From contig NZ_JAAORE010000001.1 of assembly GCF_017696175.1 (NCBI RefSeq), positions 1 to 64,000 of the forward strand: 64,000 nt of DNA, in the 5' to 3' direction. The notes below the pieces were generated by a model. The model was not told the origin of the DNA. It made no database searches and was given only the letters and a program-made list of their open reading frames with translations. This DNA comes from Prochlorococcus marinus XMU1404. Its GTDB lineage: Bacteria > Cyanobacteriota > Cyanobacteriia > PCC-6307 > Cyanobiaceae. Shown piece after piece: positions 20,355-31,045 of the stretch. The position numbers and the translations under genes were made by a program. Positions within the stretch are counted from its first letter, which is position 1. Each line of letters opens with the position of its first letter.

Positions 20355-21261
20355 TAGTAAACATTTAGGTTTAGTTACGAAAAAATTTAATGAATTTTTC
20401 TTTGTTGACCTAAAAAATAAAGAAAACTTTGGAAATAGCGAAAGATTTTTATGTAAGGTAAGAAAGTCTATAAATTTCAAAGATCAATTTATTTATGTTG
20501 GAGATGAAGTAGAAATTGATAATATTGATTTAACAAGCAAACGGGCAGTAATATCAAGTCTAAAAAAAAGACAAAATTTATTAAAAAGACCATCAGTTGC
20601 AAATATTTCTAACATTTATATTACTTTTTCAGTTGAAGAGCCAAAGTTAAATTTATCTCAAGTTAATAGGTTTTTGATATCAGCAGAATCTATGGGGGTA
20701 GAAGTGTCATTAGTTTTGACAAAGTGTGATTTAATATCAGACAAAAAACAGATTTTTTTACTTGATAAATTCAAGAAATGGGGTTATCAAGCAATTATTT
20801 TAAATTTATATAAATCTGATCACTTTGAAGATTTATTTGCTCAGTTAAAGAAAAAAAAGTGTTCGATTTTTATGGGCCCATCAGGTGTTGGTAAAACTAC
20901 TTTGCTTAACAAGATAATTCCAGGTCTTCAAAATAGTACTGCTCCAGTTTCCAATAAAATTAAGAGAGGGAAAAACACTACTCGAAATGTTGAGTTATTT
21001 TCCATATCTAATCAAAGTTATATTGTTGATACACCAGGTTTTAATATGCAACCTCTAGAGGTTGATATTAAGATGATACCAAATCTTTATTCGGAAATAT
21101 ATAAACAAGTAATCGATGAAGGAATTAGGTGTAAATTTCGGGACTGCTTACATTTGAATGATGAGGGCTGTAATTTAAATAAATCTTTTGAAAGATATTC
21201 TTTTTATAAAGAAATGATCGAGTCTTCTAAGAGTCACTATTATCAAAACCTGGAAGATTAA
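20344..21261 (+). CDS. rsgA: Ribosome small-subunit biogenesis GTPase RsgA
   Basis: Circularly permuted GTPase that helps late 30S maturation; 305 aa. The motif order is G4 (LVLTKCDLI near 120), G1 ([14 protein letters not shown] near 180), then G3 ([10 protein letters not shown]), the permuted order of the family. An N-terminal OB-like domain precedes it, and a C-terminal zinc knuckle ([17 protein letters not shown]) follows. It ends the grpE-dnaJ-tusA-like run and overlaps the convergent ybaB gene by 35 bases. Confidence 0.95.
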   Translation: MKTNSKHLGLVTKKFNEFFFVDLKNKENFGNSERFLCKVRKSINFKDQFIYVGDEVEIDNIDLTSKRAVISSLKKRQNLLKRPSVANISNIYITFSVEEPKLNLSQVNRFLISAESMGVEVSLVLTKCDLISDKKQIFLLDKFKKWGYQAIILNLYKSDHFEDLFAQLKKKKCSIFMGPSGVGKTTLLNKIIPGLQNSTAPVSNKIKRGKNTTRNVELFSISNQSYIVDTPGFNMQPLEVDIKMIPNLYSEIYKQVIDEGIRCKFRDCLHLNDEGCNLNKSFERYSFYKEMIESSKSHYYQNLED

Positions 21262-21577
21262 GATTTAATCCACCAGTTAAATCATTCATTCTTTCTTTCA
21301 TAGTGGTAGTAGATAATTCATGAGCTTTTTGAATGGCTTGTAATATGTTTTGCTCAATTTTTTCTTTATTTGAATTTAAAATATTTTCTTGCACTTCCAC
21401 CTTTAAAGGAACTTGGTTCCCACTTATCCAGACTTTTACCATTTCATCATCACTTTCCCCTTCAATCTCCATATTTTCAAGTTCATCTTGTAATTTTTGA
21501 GCATCTTGTTGTATTTGTTTAGCTTTTTTAAAAGCTTCTGTAAGTTGTCCAAAGTTAGGAAGTCCAAAACCCGCCAT
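21227..21577 (-). CDS. YbaB/EbfC nucleoid-associated protein
   Basis: DNA-binding protein of the YbaB/EbfC family; 116 aa, with the central [23 protein letters not shown] helix and a [16 protein letters not shown] strand block. The start at 21577 ([12 protein letters not shown]) is the family-typical N-terminus; an upstream start adds 13 unrelated residues reaching into murB. It follows murB by 16 bases and is probably the last gene of a murC-murB-ybaB operon. Confidence 0.92.
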   Translation of the reverse strand: MAGFGLPNFGQLTEAFKKAKQIQQDAQKLQDELENMEIEGESDDEMVKVWISGNQVPLKVEVQENILNSNKEKIEQNILQAIQKAHELSTTTMKERMNDLTGGLNLNLPGFDNSDS

Positions 21578-21593
21578 TTTAAAAAAAGTTTCT

Positions 21594-22487
21594 TTAATTA
21601 GGATAGTCAAAACCAATCATTCTTACTTCCGGTTGTAGATAAATTCCTTTTTTTTGTAGTACTTTTTGTTGAATTACAGTTATTAATTCATAAATATCTC
21701 TTGAACTTGCTGAAGAATTGTTAATTATAAAATTTGAATGCATTGTAGAAATTTCTGCTCCCCCAATTTTAAATCCCCTCAAACCCATATCATCAATTAA
21801 TTTCGCTGCATAATTATTTTCAGGATTTTTAAAAACACTACCAAAACTTGGTAGATGATATGGTTGCGTTTCCGTTTTTAATTTAAGGTTATTTTTGGTT
21901 GTTTGAATTAATTGTTCTAGATTCCCATTAGGTTCAAAATGTAGCTTTGCACTAATAATTGTCAAATCATTATTTTGAAAAGAGCTAAATCTATACTCAA
22001 AAGTGATATCTTTTTTTTCAATTTGAAGTTCTTCATTAGTTTTATTATTTATAACTTTTACGGAAATAAGATTTTTTGCTAGAGATATATTACCTGTACC
22101 AGCATTCATATAAATTGCCCCTCCTAATGTTCCTGGAATTCCGACAGCCCATTCACCTCCTTGCAATCCATTTTTAGCAAGAGCATTAGATAATGTTGGA
22201 AGCATAACTCCTGCTTCTGCCTCAACAATTCCTGAAGATGGCTCTATCTTTAATGACTTCATTTTTTTTGTACAGATAACTAACCCTTTTATGAAAATAT
22301 TATTTATTAAAAGATTTGAACCCGCCCCAATTATTTGACATCTTTGTTTGTTGAAATTAGCCCATTTTATTAGATATGAAAATTCTTCTAAATTTCTTGG
22401 CTCAGCAAAATATTCAGCAACTCCTCCTACTTTGATAGTTGTATAACAACTTAGATTACAGTTCTCAGAAAAAATTTTTTTATTCAT
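21594..22487 (-). CDS. murB: UDP-N-acetylenolpyruvoylglucosamine reductase
   Basis: FAD enzyme giving UDP-MurNAc in peptidoglycan synthesis; 297 aa. [16 protein letters not shown] near residue 17, IGAGSNLLI near 55 and [15 protein letters not shown] near 120 are the FAD-binding motifs. [21 protein letters not shown] near 216 contains the substrate-site serine and is type II-like in length. It sits 16 bases after murC. Confidence 0.96.
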   Translation of the reverse strand: MNKKIFSENCNLSCYTTIKVGGVAEYFAEPRNLEEFSYLIKWANFNKQRCQIIGAGSNLLINNIFIKGLVICTKKMKSLKIEPSSGIVEAEAGVMLPTLSNALAKNGLQGGEWAVGIPGTLGGAIYMNAGTGNISLAKNLISVKVINNKTNEELQIEKKDITFEYRFSSFQNNDLTIISAKLHFEPNGNLEQLIQTTKNNLKLKTETQPYHLPSFGSVFKNPENNYAAKLIDDMGLRGFKIGGAEISTMHSNFIINNSSASSRDIYELITVIQQKVLQKKGIYLQPEVRMIGFDYPN

Positions 22488-22503
22488 AAATTATTTTAGT
22501 ATT

Positions 22504-23913
22504 TTAATTGTTTTCCCCATTTAAAATTGACCAGAAATTATGACAGTCACCAGCTCCCATATTCAAAATTAAATCTCCTTTTTGAGTTAAGTCATAAAAA
22601 TTCTTTGTAATTTCATAGTAATTATTTATGTAACTAACATTCTTGTTTTGTTTAAAAATCAGATCAGTGATAATTTTTGAATTTATTTGATCTTCGTTTA
22701 CTTCTCCTGCTCCATAAATACTAGTTATATAAATAACATCTGCTTTTGATAATTCTTCTGCGAATTCTTTAGTAAATTGCTTTACTCGAGAGTATCTATG
22801 AGGCTGGAATATAACTATTAATCTACTTTTATAAAAGTCATTATTATTTTTTCCCTTTATAAATAATCTTCCCAATTTAATCGTCTCTTTTATTTCGTTG
22901 GGATGATGTGCATAGTCATCATATAAATGTCTTCCATCTATTTGGCCTCTGAATTCAAATCTTTTTTTTGGTAGTTTGAGGTATTTTATATTTTTCTTAA
23001 TTTCTAAAAAATCTACACCTATCATTCTTGAAGCCGCTATGGCAGCTGTGATATTGGATAAGTTGTGTAAGCCTGCAACGGGAATATTTAAACAACTAAT
23101 GAAATGTCCATTTTCATAATATTTTCCAATCGTATGACTTTTATATATTTCAGTCGGAATTATTGCATAAGCTACGTTTTTAGCTGTATTGTTTGACCAC
23201 TTAAAATTAGAATAAAAATTATTTCTTGAGGTTTCACAATCAAAATTAAGTAGTAATTTTTTAGAGTTTCTAGCGAAACTTTTAAAAGAAGATATGACTT
23301 CACTTAAATTAGAAAAATGATCACAATGATCAAAATCAATGTTATTGATTATTCCGATATCAGAATTATATTTGTTAATTGACCCATCAGATTCATCAAC
23401 TTCAGCTACTAAGTATTTTGTATTTTCTAAATGACAATTAGAGTCGTAAATAGGAATTATTCCTCCGGTTATTGAAGAAGAATTACGTGTACATAACTCA
23501 AGTATTGTAGATAGAAATGTACTGGTTGACGTTTTTCCGTGGCTGCCGGCTACCGCCAATGTAGTATAAGTGCGCATTAGCATTGCAAGTATCTCGGAAC
23601 GATGTTTTATTGATAAATTTTTTTCTCTGCAGTACGAAAATTCTTCATTTTCGGGCTTGATTGCAGAGCTTACAACAAAATTAATCAATTTGTTGGAAAA
23701 TTTTGAAATAACAAATTCAATATTTTGTCGAATTTGAGAAGGAAAGATTACTGCACCTAATTCCTCTAATTTTTTAGTTTCATCGTTTTTAACTAAATCA
23801 GATCCTGAAACTGAACAACCTTTTTTAAGTAAACCTATTGCCAATGCTGACATTCCAATACCTCCAATTCCAATAAAATGAAAATGACTTTTCAACAGTA
23901 ATTTTTTATCCAA
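22504..23913 (-). CDS. murC: UDP-N-acetylmuramate-L-alanine ligase
   Basis: Adds L-Ala to UDP-MurNAc; 469 aa. The N-terminal Rossmann motif is FHFIGIGGIGMSALAIGL, the ATP-binding motif is VAGSHGKTSTSTFLS near residue 116, and LYDDYAHHPNEIKETI near 330 is the MurC-specific C-terminal signature. It is the first gene of the murC-murB-ybaB run. The 193-base gap to gap2 must hold divergent promoters. Confidence 0.97.
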   Translation of the reverse strand: MDKKLLLKSHFHFIGIGGIGMSALAIGLLKKGCSVSGSDLVKNDETKKLEELGAVIFPSQIRQNIEFVISKFSNKLINFVVSSAIKPENEEFSYCREKNLSIKHRSEILAMLMRTYTTLAVAGSHGKTSTSTFLSTILELCTRNSSSITGGIIPIYDSNCHLENTKYLVAEVDESDGSINKYNSDIGIINNIDFDHCDHFSNLSEVISSFKSFARNSKKLLLNFDCETSRNNFYSNFKWSNNTAKNVAYAIIPTEIYKSHTIGKYYENGHFISCLNIPVAGLHNLSNITAAIAASRMIGVDFLEIKKNIKYLKLPKKRFEFRGQIDGRHLYDDYAHHPNEIKETIKLGRLFIKGKNNNDFYKSRLIVIFQPHRYSRVKQFTKEFAEELSKADVIYITSIYGAGEVNEDQINSKIITDLIFKQNKNVSYINNYYEITKNFYDLTQKGDLILNMGAGDCHNFWSILNGENN

Positions 23914-24106
23914 TGTTTATCTTTTACTTAAATCAAAATAACTTCTAGGTGAAATTTTGCTATTTTTTCTTAAAAAAAAAATGTTTTTTTTCTTGAATTA
24001 ATACAAAACAAGACTTATTTGCTTAATAAATCAAAAAAACCTTACGTTATTGCACAAAATTCAGTATGATCAGCAACTTAGGTTAATCATTTAGAAATTA
24101 TTAATT

Positions 24107-25129
24107 ATGACTTTGCGTGTTGCAATTAACGGCTTTGGTAGAATTGGTCGAAACTTTATGCGTTGTTGGCTTAGTAGAGGAGCTTATACCAATATCGAAG
24201 TAGTTGGAATTAATGTTACCTCAGATCCTAAGACTAATGCTCATCTATTAAAGTATGACTCAGTCCTTGGTCAACTTGATGGTGTTGATATTAAATACAC
24301 TGATGATACTTTTGTAATTAATAACAAGACAATTAAATGTTTCTCTGATAGAAACCCAATGAATCTACCTTGGAAAGACTGGGGTGTAGATTTGGTTATT
24401 GAATCTACTGGAGTATTTAATACAGACGTAGGTGCAAGTAAGCACTTAGATGTAGGGGCAAAAAAAGTCATCTTAACTGCTCCTGGTAAAGGCGATGGTG
24501 TTGGTACTTATGTAGTGGGAGTTAATGCTGATACATATAAACACAAAGATTATGATATTTTGAGTAATGCTAGTTGTACAACGAACTGTTTAGCGCCAGT
24601 TGTTAAAGTTTTAGACCAAACTTTTGGGATTAATAAAGGTTTGATGACTACAATTCATAGTTATACAGGGGATCAAAGAATTTTAGATAATAGTCATAGA
24701 GATCTAAGAAGGGCTAGAGCCGCTGCTACTAATATTGTTCCTACTTCTACAGGAGCTGCAAAAGCAGTAGCTCTGGTATACCCAGAAATGAAAGGCAAAT
24801 TAACAGGAATTGCAATGAGAGTTCCAACTCCTAACGTTTCAGCAGTAGATTTTGTTTTTGAATCTTCTCGATCTGTCACAGCTGAAGAAGTCAACAACGC
24901 TCTCAAGGAAGCATCTCTAAGCTCAATGAAGGGCATTATTAAGTATGGAGATGAACCACTAGTGTCAAGCGATTATGCAGGTACTAATGAATCATCAATT
25001 GTGGATAGTGACCTTACTATGTGTATCGGAGATAACCTTGTAAAGGTGCTTGCATGGTATGACAATGAATGGGGTTATAGTCAGAGAGTTGTAGATCTAG
25101 CAGAGATTGTTGCTAAAAATTGGGAGTAA
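24107..25129 (+). CDS. gap2: Glyceraldehyde-3-phosphate dehydrogenase, Calvin-cycle type
   Basis: NAD(P)H-using GAPDH; 340 aa. The Rossmann motif [17 protein letters not shown] opens the protein, [13 protein letters not shown] near residue 150 has the catalytic cysteine, and [17 protein letters not shown] closes it. The start and overall length fit the photosynthetic Gap2 rather than glycolytic Gap1. It converges on thiL with no gap between stops. Confidence 0.95.
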   Translation: MTLRVAINGFGRIGRNFMRCWLSRGAYTNIEVVGINVTSDPKTNAHLLKYDSVLGQLDGVDIKYTDDTFVINNKTIKCFSDRNPMNLPWKDWGVDLVIESTGVFNTDVGASKHLDVGAKKVILTAPGKGDGVGTYVVGVNADTYKHKDYDILSNASCTTNCLAPVVKVLDQTFGINKGLMTTIHSYTGDQRILDNSHRDLRRARAAATNIVPTSTGAAKAVALVYPEMKGKLTGIAMRVPTPNVSAVDFVFESSRSVTAEEVNNALKEASLSSMKGIIKYGDEPLVSSDYAGTNESSIVDSDLTMCIGDNLVKVLAWYDNEWGYSQRVVDLAEIVAKNWE

Positions 25130-26116
25130 TTAAAAGTGTTTGTAAGGTGTGTTATTAAATAATTTGTTTTTTTTATTATCTTTAAATTCTATTGATGGTT
25201 CACCATCAGCAAAAAAACCAATCTCGTTAATATTTTTATCAAGTTTAGATAAATTATTTGCCCATTTTTTTGGCAATGAAAAAATTAATTCATAATCTTC
25301 ACCTCCAAAGAAATAATATTCGTCCCATTTATCTCCTTTAGGCCAATCCTTATCTTTAGGCATTTTTTCATAATTAATAATTGCTTTACATTTGCTTGCT
25401 ATTGCTAAATCTTGTAAGGCTTGAAATAGACCATCACTGCTATCAGTACATCCTATTCTCCTTATATTTTTATTGGAGCGAGTTTTGAGGAGATTATTTA
25501 GAAAATTTGGGTAAACTCTAGGGCGACAAAAATGTTCAATAGATTTAATGATTAATCTTTTATTAAGAGAAAATTCATTATCGAAATTAATTTTATTTTG
25601 TATCAAAAATCCTAGTTTACTGAGACCATGAATTCCTGTAGTTAATATTATATCTCCAGGTTTACAAGCGTTTCTTCGTAATTCAAGTTCACCTTGAACT
25701 CCAAAGGCCGTAATTGAAATGATTTTTTCATCCCCTCTTGAGCAATCTCCTCCTAGAATCACCCCGCCATATTCTTTCAATGCTTTATTTATTCCTTTGT
25801 ATAATTTTTCAACCCAATTCCACTCAGTTCTAGCAGGTAGAACTAGGCTTATTGTAATACCTATAGTTTTCTTGCTTCCACTGGATAATAAGTCAGAGAT
25901 GTTGCTTACAACTGCTTTCCACCCAATGTCCCCTGGGCAAATAGTAAAGTCATTGAAATGAACATTTTCCACCAAAGAATCAGTATTAACAAGTAAATTT
26001 TCATTTTTAGTTTTGATTAAAGCGCAATCATCTGAAATTTGGTTCTTAGGCATAAATTTTCCTAGCCTATTGATGAGCTCTTTTTCCCCTATATCTTCTA
26101 ATAATTCTTTAGGCAT
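25130..26116 (-). CDS. thiL: Thiamine-monophosphate kinase
   Basis: Phosphorylates thiamine monophosphate to the diphosphate; 328 aa of the PurM-like ATP-grasp fold. DDCALIKTKNENLLVNTDSLVENVHF near residues 30-55 and GWKAVVSNISDLLSSG are metal and ATP-binding segments; GCTDSSDGLFQAL near 215 and FFGGEDYELIFSLP near 270 complete the family pattern. It overlaps the upstream cyclophilin gene by eight bases, so the two are probably co-translated. Confidence 0.93.
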   Translation of the reverse strand: MPKELLEDIGEKELINRLGKFMPKNQISDDCALIKTKNENLLVNTDSLVENVHFNDFTICPGDIGWKAVVSNISDLLSSGSKKTIGITISLVLPARTEWNWVEKLYKGINKALKEYGGVILGGDCSRGDEKIISITAFGVQGELELRRNACKPGDIILTTGIHGLSKLGFLIQNKINFDNEFSLNKRLIIKSIEHFCRPRVYPNFLNNLLKTRSNKNIRRIGCTDSSDGLFQALQDLAIASKCKAIINYEKMPKDKDWPKGDKWDEYYFFGGEDYELIFSLPKKWANNLSKLDKNINEIGFFADGEPSIEFKDNKKNKLFNNTPYKHF

Positions 26117-27200
26117 TTAATTTTAGGTTTTCAATCCCTTCCAGAACATCAATTGAGATGATTGTGTCATCTTTGGATAGCTGTTCTAATACATCAAAAC
26201 CATCAACAACATAGCCAAAGGCAGCATTTCTACCGTCGATTAAATTACGACCTGCTGGATTCAATTCTGCTTCATACAAAAAGAAGAAAAATTGAGACGA
26301 CCCATCATCAACTGCTGTATTTGAGTGAGACCATCCCAGTGTGCCCAGTGTTGCAAAAGGTAATGTTGGTGTCTCTGTATACATTCCTAAATCTTCAAAT
26401 GTTTGATTATAAAAAGTATCATTTTCATTAGGAATCCTTATTTCGAGGGGAACGTGACGTTCTTCATTCGTCTCAGGATCTAAATAACCAATTGCTTCAC
26501 CAATTGGATCACCTGTTTGTAGAACAAAAAATTCTTCTGCTCTGTTAATGGGTAAATCTTTATAAAAATTTTTTGTAGATAAATCTATAAATGCTCCTGC
26601 TGTTAGAGGGGCATTAAATCCATCCACAATAGCTTTCATATCACCTTTTGAGGTTTTTATATTAACTTTTGCTCTACCTAGTAATCTTGGTAGATTGTCA
26701 AATTCATCAGGAATTGCATAGGGAAATTGATTTGGTAGAAAATATTCTTCTAATCCACCTATTTTGTCTAAGGCTTCTTTTCGGGTCGCTACAAATGAGA
26801 ATTTATCCTTTAATTTGGCATGATCTAGAAGGCTATTCAAATCTTCTTTGAGCTCTAAAAATGTTTCTCCAGCAATATTTTGTTTATCATTTGGTAAATC
26901 TTTAATAATTCGACTTTGATATTTTTTGAGCAAAGATTGACATTTTGTAACAGTTTTCGTAAGAGCAGGCCATCTCCCTCCCCTTACAAGGTCACTAGTG
27001 TCTTCCAATTTGTGTTGAAGTTCTTGTAACTCAACTTGCTTGATGGGGAGTGCGTTTCTGAGGATTGCGCTAGGGTCTTTCACTGCATTTCCAGTAGGTA
27101 AATCAGCTAGAACTTCAATTGGTTTTGATAGAAAAACCTGAAAAATTATTATTAATAGACTTAGGAAAAGTTTGTTCTGATTTGATAAGAATTTTTGCAT
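26109..27200 (-). CDS. Lumenal cyclophilin-type PPIase, TLP40/CYP38-like
   Basis: A 363-aa exported protein. Residues 1-32 form a signal peptide ([14 protein letters not shown], cleavage near VLA-D). Residues about 60-150 are a helical bundle like the PsbQ-like domain of CYP38, and the cyclophilin domain follows ([20 protein letters not shown] to the C-terminus, with [13 protein letters not shown] and [10 protein letters not shown]). Plant homologues help photosystem II assembly; the same lumenal role is inferred here. It is divergent from efp, with 43 bases between starts. Confidence 0.9.
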   Translation of the reverse strand: MQKFLSNQNKLFLSLLIIIFQVFLSKPIEVLADLPTGNAVKDPSAILRNALPIKQVELQELQHKLEDTSDLVRGGRWPALTKTVTKCQSLLKKYQSRIIKDLPNDKQNIAGETFLELKEDLNSLLDHAKLKDKFSFVATRKEALDKIGGLEEYFLPNQFPYAIPDEFDNLPRLLGRAKVNIKTSKGDMKAIVDGFNAPLTAGAFIDLSTKNFYKDLPINRAEEFFVLQTGDPIGEAIGYLDPETNEERHVPLEIRIPNENDTFYNQTFEDLGMYTETPTLPFATLGTLGWSHSNTAVDDGSSQFFFFLYEAELNPAGRNLIDGRNAAFGYVVDGFDVLEQLSKDDTIISIDVLEGIENLKLNA

Positions 27201-27243
27201 AGCACTCTTGCAGGTTTATGATCCTTGGGGATGTAATACAGGA

Positions 27244-27804
27244 ATGATTTCCAGTAACGATTTTCGCACAGGAACCACTATCGAATTAGATGGACAAGTT
27301 TGGCGCGTTGTAGAATTTCTACATGTCAAGCCTGGTAAGGGTTCTGCCTTCGTGCGAACAAAATTAAAATCAGTTCAAAGCGGCAACGTAGTTGAAAAAA
27401 CTTTTCGAGCCGGAGAATCAGTACAGCAGGCTATCCTTGAGAAGTCTAACCTGCAACACACTTATGTGGAGCAAGGAGATTATGTTTTTATGGATATGAC
27501 AAGTTTTGAAGAGACAAGACTTTCTGTTGAACAAATAGGTAAAGGTGCAAAGTATTTGAAAGAAGGAATGGAAGTTAATGTTATTTTTCATAATGGTAAG
27601 GTTTTAGAAGTTGAACTTCCTATATCAATTACCTTAAAAGTTACAGAGACTGATCCTGGAGTAAAAGGTGATACTGCTAGTGGGGGCACAAAACCAGCTA
27701 TTCTGGAAACAGGTGCTCAAGTTATGGTTCCTTTATTTATTTCTGTGGGAGAAATGATTAAGGTTGATACTCGTAACGATAGTTATCTTGGACGTGAAAA
27801 TTAA
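27244..27804 (+). CDS. efp: Translation elongation factor P
   Basis: Relieves ribosome stalling at proline stretches; 186 aa, the standard length. The domain I loop [10 protein letters not shown] carries Lys32 at the tip, and the C-terminal block [20 protein letters not shown] fits the family signature. An upstream TTG frame adds 12 residues but the ATG at 27244 ([10 protein letters not shown]) matches the family start. Its stop overlaps the accB start codon (TAATG). No modification enzyme lies next to it. Confidence 0.97.
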   Translation: MISSNDFRTGTTIELDGQVWRVVEFLHVKPGKGSAFVRTKLKSVQSGNVVEKTFRAGESVQQAILEKSNLQHTYVEQGDYVFMDMTSFEETRLSVEQIGKGAKYLKEGMEVNVIFHNGKVLEVELPISITLKVTETDPGVKGDTASGGTKPAILETGAQVMVPLFISVGEMIKVDTRNDSYLGREN

Positions 27805-28307
27805 TGGCTATGAAATTAGATCATGAAGACTTAAATCACTTAATAGAGAAAATCTCAAAAAGTGATATTCAAGAATTTTCTCTAGAGGGAGAAGACTTTA
27901 AACTTGAAATAAAGAGAAACTTGTTTGACCAAAATCAATCTAACAATAATCTACTTTCAAATAATTCATTTGATAGGCAAACAATTACTAATCAAAAACC
28001 TATTAACGATACACCGATAGTTAATGAGCCTGACGCGCCTCAGGTAGCCCCTCCTGGGCGTACAGATCTCACTGAAATTACTTCTCCTATGGTTGGGACG
28101 TTTTATAGGGCTGCAGCGCCTGGGGAGGATCCATTCGTCGAAGTAGGAAATAATATTAAGGTTGGTCAAACTATTTGTATTTTGGAAGCTATGAAGTTGA
28201 TGAATGAAATTGAGTCTGAATTTAATGCTGAAATAGTAGAGATTCTTGTTGAAAATGGAACGCCAGTTGAATTTGGTCAAGTTTTAATGCGTGTTAAGCA
28301 GTCTTGA
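27804..28307 (+). CDS. accB: Biotin carboxyl carrier protein of acetyl-CoA carboxylase
   Basis: Carries the carboxylated biotin in fatty acid synthesis; 167 aa. An N-terminal helical region (HLIEKISKSDIQEFSLEGED) and a Pro/Asn-rich linker precede the biotinyl domain. Biotin is attached at Lys131 in CILEAMKLMNEIE, and the thumb-like ITSPMVGTFYRAAAPG segment is present. It is coupled to efp by a one-base overlap and overlaps the convergent pdxA by 24 bases. Confidence 0.97.
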   Translation: MAMKLDHEDLNHLIEKISKSDIQEFSLEGEDFKLEIKRNLFDQNQSNNNLLSNNSFDRQTITNQKPINDTPIVNEPDAPQVAPPGRTDLTEITSPMVGTFYRAAAPGEDPFVEVGNNIKVGQTICILEAMKLMNEIESEFNAEIVEILVENGTPVEFGQVLMRVKQS

Positions 28308-29318
28308 ATTTTTAGTAATTTCTACAGCTGCTTTTATAGCCTCAACCATGCTTTGAGATTGAGCTATACCTTTGCCGGCAATATCAAATCCCGTTCCATG
28401 ATCTGGAGATGTTCTTATAAAAGGTAAACCTATTGTGGTATTTACTGAGTAATTGAGAGCGATAACTTTCATTGGTATTAAACCTTGATCATGATACATA
28501 GCAAGAATGCCGTCATGTCGTTCAGCATTTTTGTTTCTCCAAGCTTTTGCGGAAGAATTCCAGCAACTATCTGGAGATAAAGGCCCTAATAATTTAATAT
28601 TTTTATTCTTAGCATTCCAATCTATTAGTGCATGATTGAGCCAGTCTTTTTCTTCATTACCCAAGATCCCTTCTTCGCCAGCATGAGGGTTTAATCCGGC
28701 AACTTTAAAAGTAGGTTGATCAACGTAGGTATTACAAAAATCTTTTAAAAGATCAAGTTTAGAATAAATTAATTCTGTATTTAATTTCTTGGGAACCTCA
28801 GAAAGAGCAATGTGCGTTGTAGCTAATAAAGTATTGAATCTCCAACCTGTAATTGGTGACTTTGCGGTGAACAACATTCCAACATTTTTTATTCCGCACG
28901 CTTTTGCTAATACTTCAGTTTGCCCAGAGAAGTAATGACCTGCTAAGCACCATGATTTTTTACAAATTGGTCCAGTTACAAGTGCTGAATTAGGATATCG
29001 TTTTACAATTTCAATTGCCTTTGTTAAATAATAGAAACTTGAATTTCCATAACTTGATTTAGATTCATTCGTAGATGAAGAAATTTCGAGATCGTGAATC
29101 TTTAAATTTTTGGGATTTGCGAGGTTTTCTAAACCTAAAGATCTGAGGTGTTTATATGTATTTTGTAGATTATTTTTTGAACCTACTAATATAAAGTCAA
29201 TATTTTTAGGCAACTCATTAGAGCAAAGAGCTTTTAAGATTATTTCAGGTCCAATTCCAGACTCATCTCCAACACTTAATATTATTTTAAATTTATTATT
29301 TATATTTTGGAAATTCAT
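28284..29318 (-). CDS. pdxA: 4-hydroxythreonine-4-phosphate dehydrogenase
   Basis: Step in the DXP-dependent route to pyridoxal phosphate; 344 aa. SVGDESGIGPEIILKAL opens the protein, GHYFSGQTEVLAKACG near residue 127 and GLNPHAGEEGILGNEE near 210 contain metal-binding histidines, and AMYHDQGLIPMKVI near 275 completes the set. It is downstream of an epimerase-like gene on the same strand (22-base gap). Confidence 0.95.
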   Translation of the reverse strand: MNFQNINNKFKIILSVGDESGIGPEIILKALCSNELPKNIDFILVGSKNNLQNTYKHLRSLGLENLANPKNLKIHDLEISSSTNESKSSYGNSSFYYLTKAIEIVKRYPNSALVTGPICKKSWCLAGHYFSGQTEVLAKACGIKNVGMLFTAKSPITGWRFNTLLATTHIALSEVPKKLNTELIYSKLDLLKDFCNTYVDQPTFKVAGLNPHAGEEGILGNEEKDWLNHALIDWNAKNKNIKLLGPLSPDSCWNSSAKAWRNKNAERHDGILAMYHDQGLIPMKVIALNYSVNTTIGLPFIRTSPDHGTGFDIAGKGIAQSQSMVEAIKAAVEITKNSRLLNTH

Positions 29319-29340
29319 AAAAAGTTTTTAAATTGATTTT

Positions 29341-30219
29341 TTAAATGTTCAAAAAGCAATTTTTTAAGCCTAATTTATAGTTTTTATAAATTAGTTTATA
29401 CCCAAGGGTTTCGCATAAAAGTTTATTAGAAACTCTTCTATTTTCCATCCAAAAAGATTGAGCGATTGGTGATAATTCCTCTTTTGCATCCTCAAATGAT
29501 ATTGGTTGTGGCATTTTTAAACTAAGTAAATCGTAGCAATATTGAATAACCTCTATTTGAGAACAAGGTTCATCATCTGCAATATTAATAATTTGATGAA
29601 ACTTTAAGGTATTTTTGTTATCTAACAGATAGATAATTGCATTTGCAATATCAGCAACATGAATTCTTGAAAATACTTGATTTTTTTTGGAGATAACCCG
29701 AATTTTTTTATTTCTTATTGCTTCAAAAGTGGATCTTCCAGGTCCATAAATACCTGGTAAGCGAAAAATTTGTACTGGTAATCCAGATTCAATCCATTCT
29801 TTCTCGCAACTTAACCTTTTGTGACTTCTATATTGAAAAGGGTTTGGTTGATCAGTCTCGGAAACCCAATCACCTTTGGTGTTCCCATATACTCCTGTTG
29901 TAGACAAATATCCAACCCATTCAAGGGATAAACTTTTTAGCTTTTTTTTGAGACTTCCCAGTACTGGATCGTTGCCATTTTTGTCGGGAGGTATGCAGCT
30001 AAGAATATGTGTGACTCCATCAAAAATCTTTTCATCTGGGATAATGTTATTTTCACTATTAAAGACAAAACTATTTGGATTTTTGTCTCTAGATCTTGAA
30101 CTTGTTAAAGCAGTACAACCTAATTGCCTTATGGCCTTGGCAAAAAAAGTACCGCTAAAACCACATCCTAAGATTAGAAATTTATTTTTATCACTCAGAG
30201 AACTTGCGATGTTATTCAT
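29341..30219 (-). CDS. NAD(P)-binding epimerase/dehydratase-like protein
   Basis: A 292-aa extended short-chain dehydrogenase-like protein. The Rossmann motif is LILGCGFSGTFFAKAI near residues 15-30, later YLSTTGVYGNTKGDWV near 104 stands where the SDR active-site Tyr region would be, and FRLPGIYGPGRS near 157 is typical of epimerase-type members. The classical YxxxK is not clean (YRSHKRLSCE), so the reaction is uncertain. It likely shares a transcript with pdxA. Confidence 0.8.
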   Translation of the reverse strand: MNNIASSLSDKNKFLILGCGFSGTFFAKAIRQLGCTALTSSRSRDKNPNSFVFNSENNIIPDEKIFDGVTHILSCIPPDKNGNDPVLGSLKKKLKSLSLEWVGYLSTTGVYGNTKGDWVSETDQPNPFQYRSHKRLSCEKEWIESGLPVQIFRLPGIYGPGRSTFEAIRNKKIRVISKKNQVFSRIHVADIANAIIYLLDNKNTLKFHQIINIADDEPCSQIEVIQYCYDLLSLKMPQPISFEDAKEELSPIAQSFWMENRRVSNKLLCETLGYKLIYKNYKLGLKNCFLNI

Positions 30220-30251
30220 TCGACGTTAAGGTAGTACATATGTATTAATTA

Positions 30252-30482
30252 ATGATGAAAACAGCTTTTAAATCTGATTTAAAATCAAAAACTTTCTCAA
30301 TTAACGAAGGTTGTATTCATCTTAAAGAAAAAGAAATCAGTTTATTTAATTCTAAATTCTATCAAAAAATATTTGTTCTTCTCACTGTATTTTCGACATT
30401 TTTAATATTTCCAGAGACCCCAAAAGAGCTGGAAAACATATGCGAAAGTTATAACTCTAAAAAAACATGTAATGTTTGGTAG
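30252..30482 (+). CDS. Small membrane protein with C-terminal Cys pair
   Basis: A 76-aa protein with one transmembrane helix (about residues 41-54, FVLLTVFSTFLIF) and a short tail PETPKELENICESYNSK+KTCNVW that contains C-x8-C. Two adjacent ATG codons (30252, 30255) are equally good. I do not recognise the family with certainty. The tail resembles that of the small protein at 36968. It converges with the HNH gene with no intervening base. Confidence 0.7.
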   Translation: MMKTAFKSDLKSKTFSINEGCIHLKEKEISLFNSKFYQKIFVLLTVFSTFLIFPETPKELENICESYNSKKTCNVW

Positions 30483-30881
30483 TCAAGCTGCTTTATATTC
30501 TGATTCATCTTTCTCGTAGTTTTTGATTATATTAAAATTGGGATTAGCCCATTGTAGTAATCTTATGGCTAATCGTAAATCTCCTTCTAACCATGCTCTA
30601 ATGGCCATTGCTCTTCGCGGATCATAAAATTTTTGTCGTCTATACCAATATAAAGCATTTTCATCTGATTTATCTCCATTACAGGAAAGACATGCTGGTA
30701 CACAGTTTTCTGTTGTACTTAAGCCACCTTGACTACGTGGTAAAACATGGTCAATAGATTCGGATGGTTTTCCACAATATATACAACTTTTACCAGTAAA
30801 TCTATGAATAGATTTTCGCCATTGCCTCAATCTGAACTTAGGACATAAATCCTCTAGAAACACCGCATCATTAATATGCAT
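30483..30881 (-). CDS. HNH endonuclease
   Basis: A 132-aa protein with a zinc-bound HNH fold: CIYCGKPSESIDHVLPRSQG places Cys33/Cys36 and the catalytic His45, and ENCVPACLSCNGDKSD places Cys64/Cys67. The flanking YWYRRQKFYDPRRAMAIRAW block is not part of the nuclease core. From memory, compact HNH proteins of this kind are conserved as single-copy genes in cyanobacteria, so this is not necessarily mobile. Target and role are unknown. Confidence 0.88.
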   Translation of the reverse strand: MHINDAVFLEDLCPKFRLRQWRKSIHRFTGKSCIYCGKPSESIDHVLPRSQGGLSTTENCVPACLSCNGDKSDENALYWYRRQKFYDPRRAMAIRAWLEGDLRLAIRLLQWANPNFNIIKNYEKDESEYKAA

Positions 30882-31045
30882 TCAGATTATTTAATTAAAT
30901 AAATAATGGCTTGTATATATTAAAAGTCAATATTTTTTATAATTTTTTAGTGGAATTTCACCTTCAAAAATATAATTTAGTGCTGATAGATACAAAAAAA
31001 ATTACAAAATTTTATTTAAAAGGTATTCTCTTTATGAAAACCTTT

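Noticed and set aside
30483-30881. HNH nuclease as sign of a homing or mobile element.
   Set aside because: The gene is compact, flanked by ordinary genes, with no repeats or intron boundaries, and appears to be a stable cyanobacterial gene.
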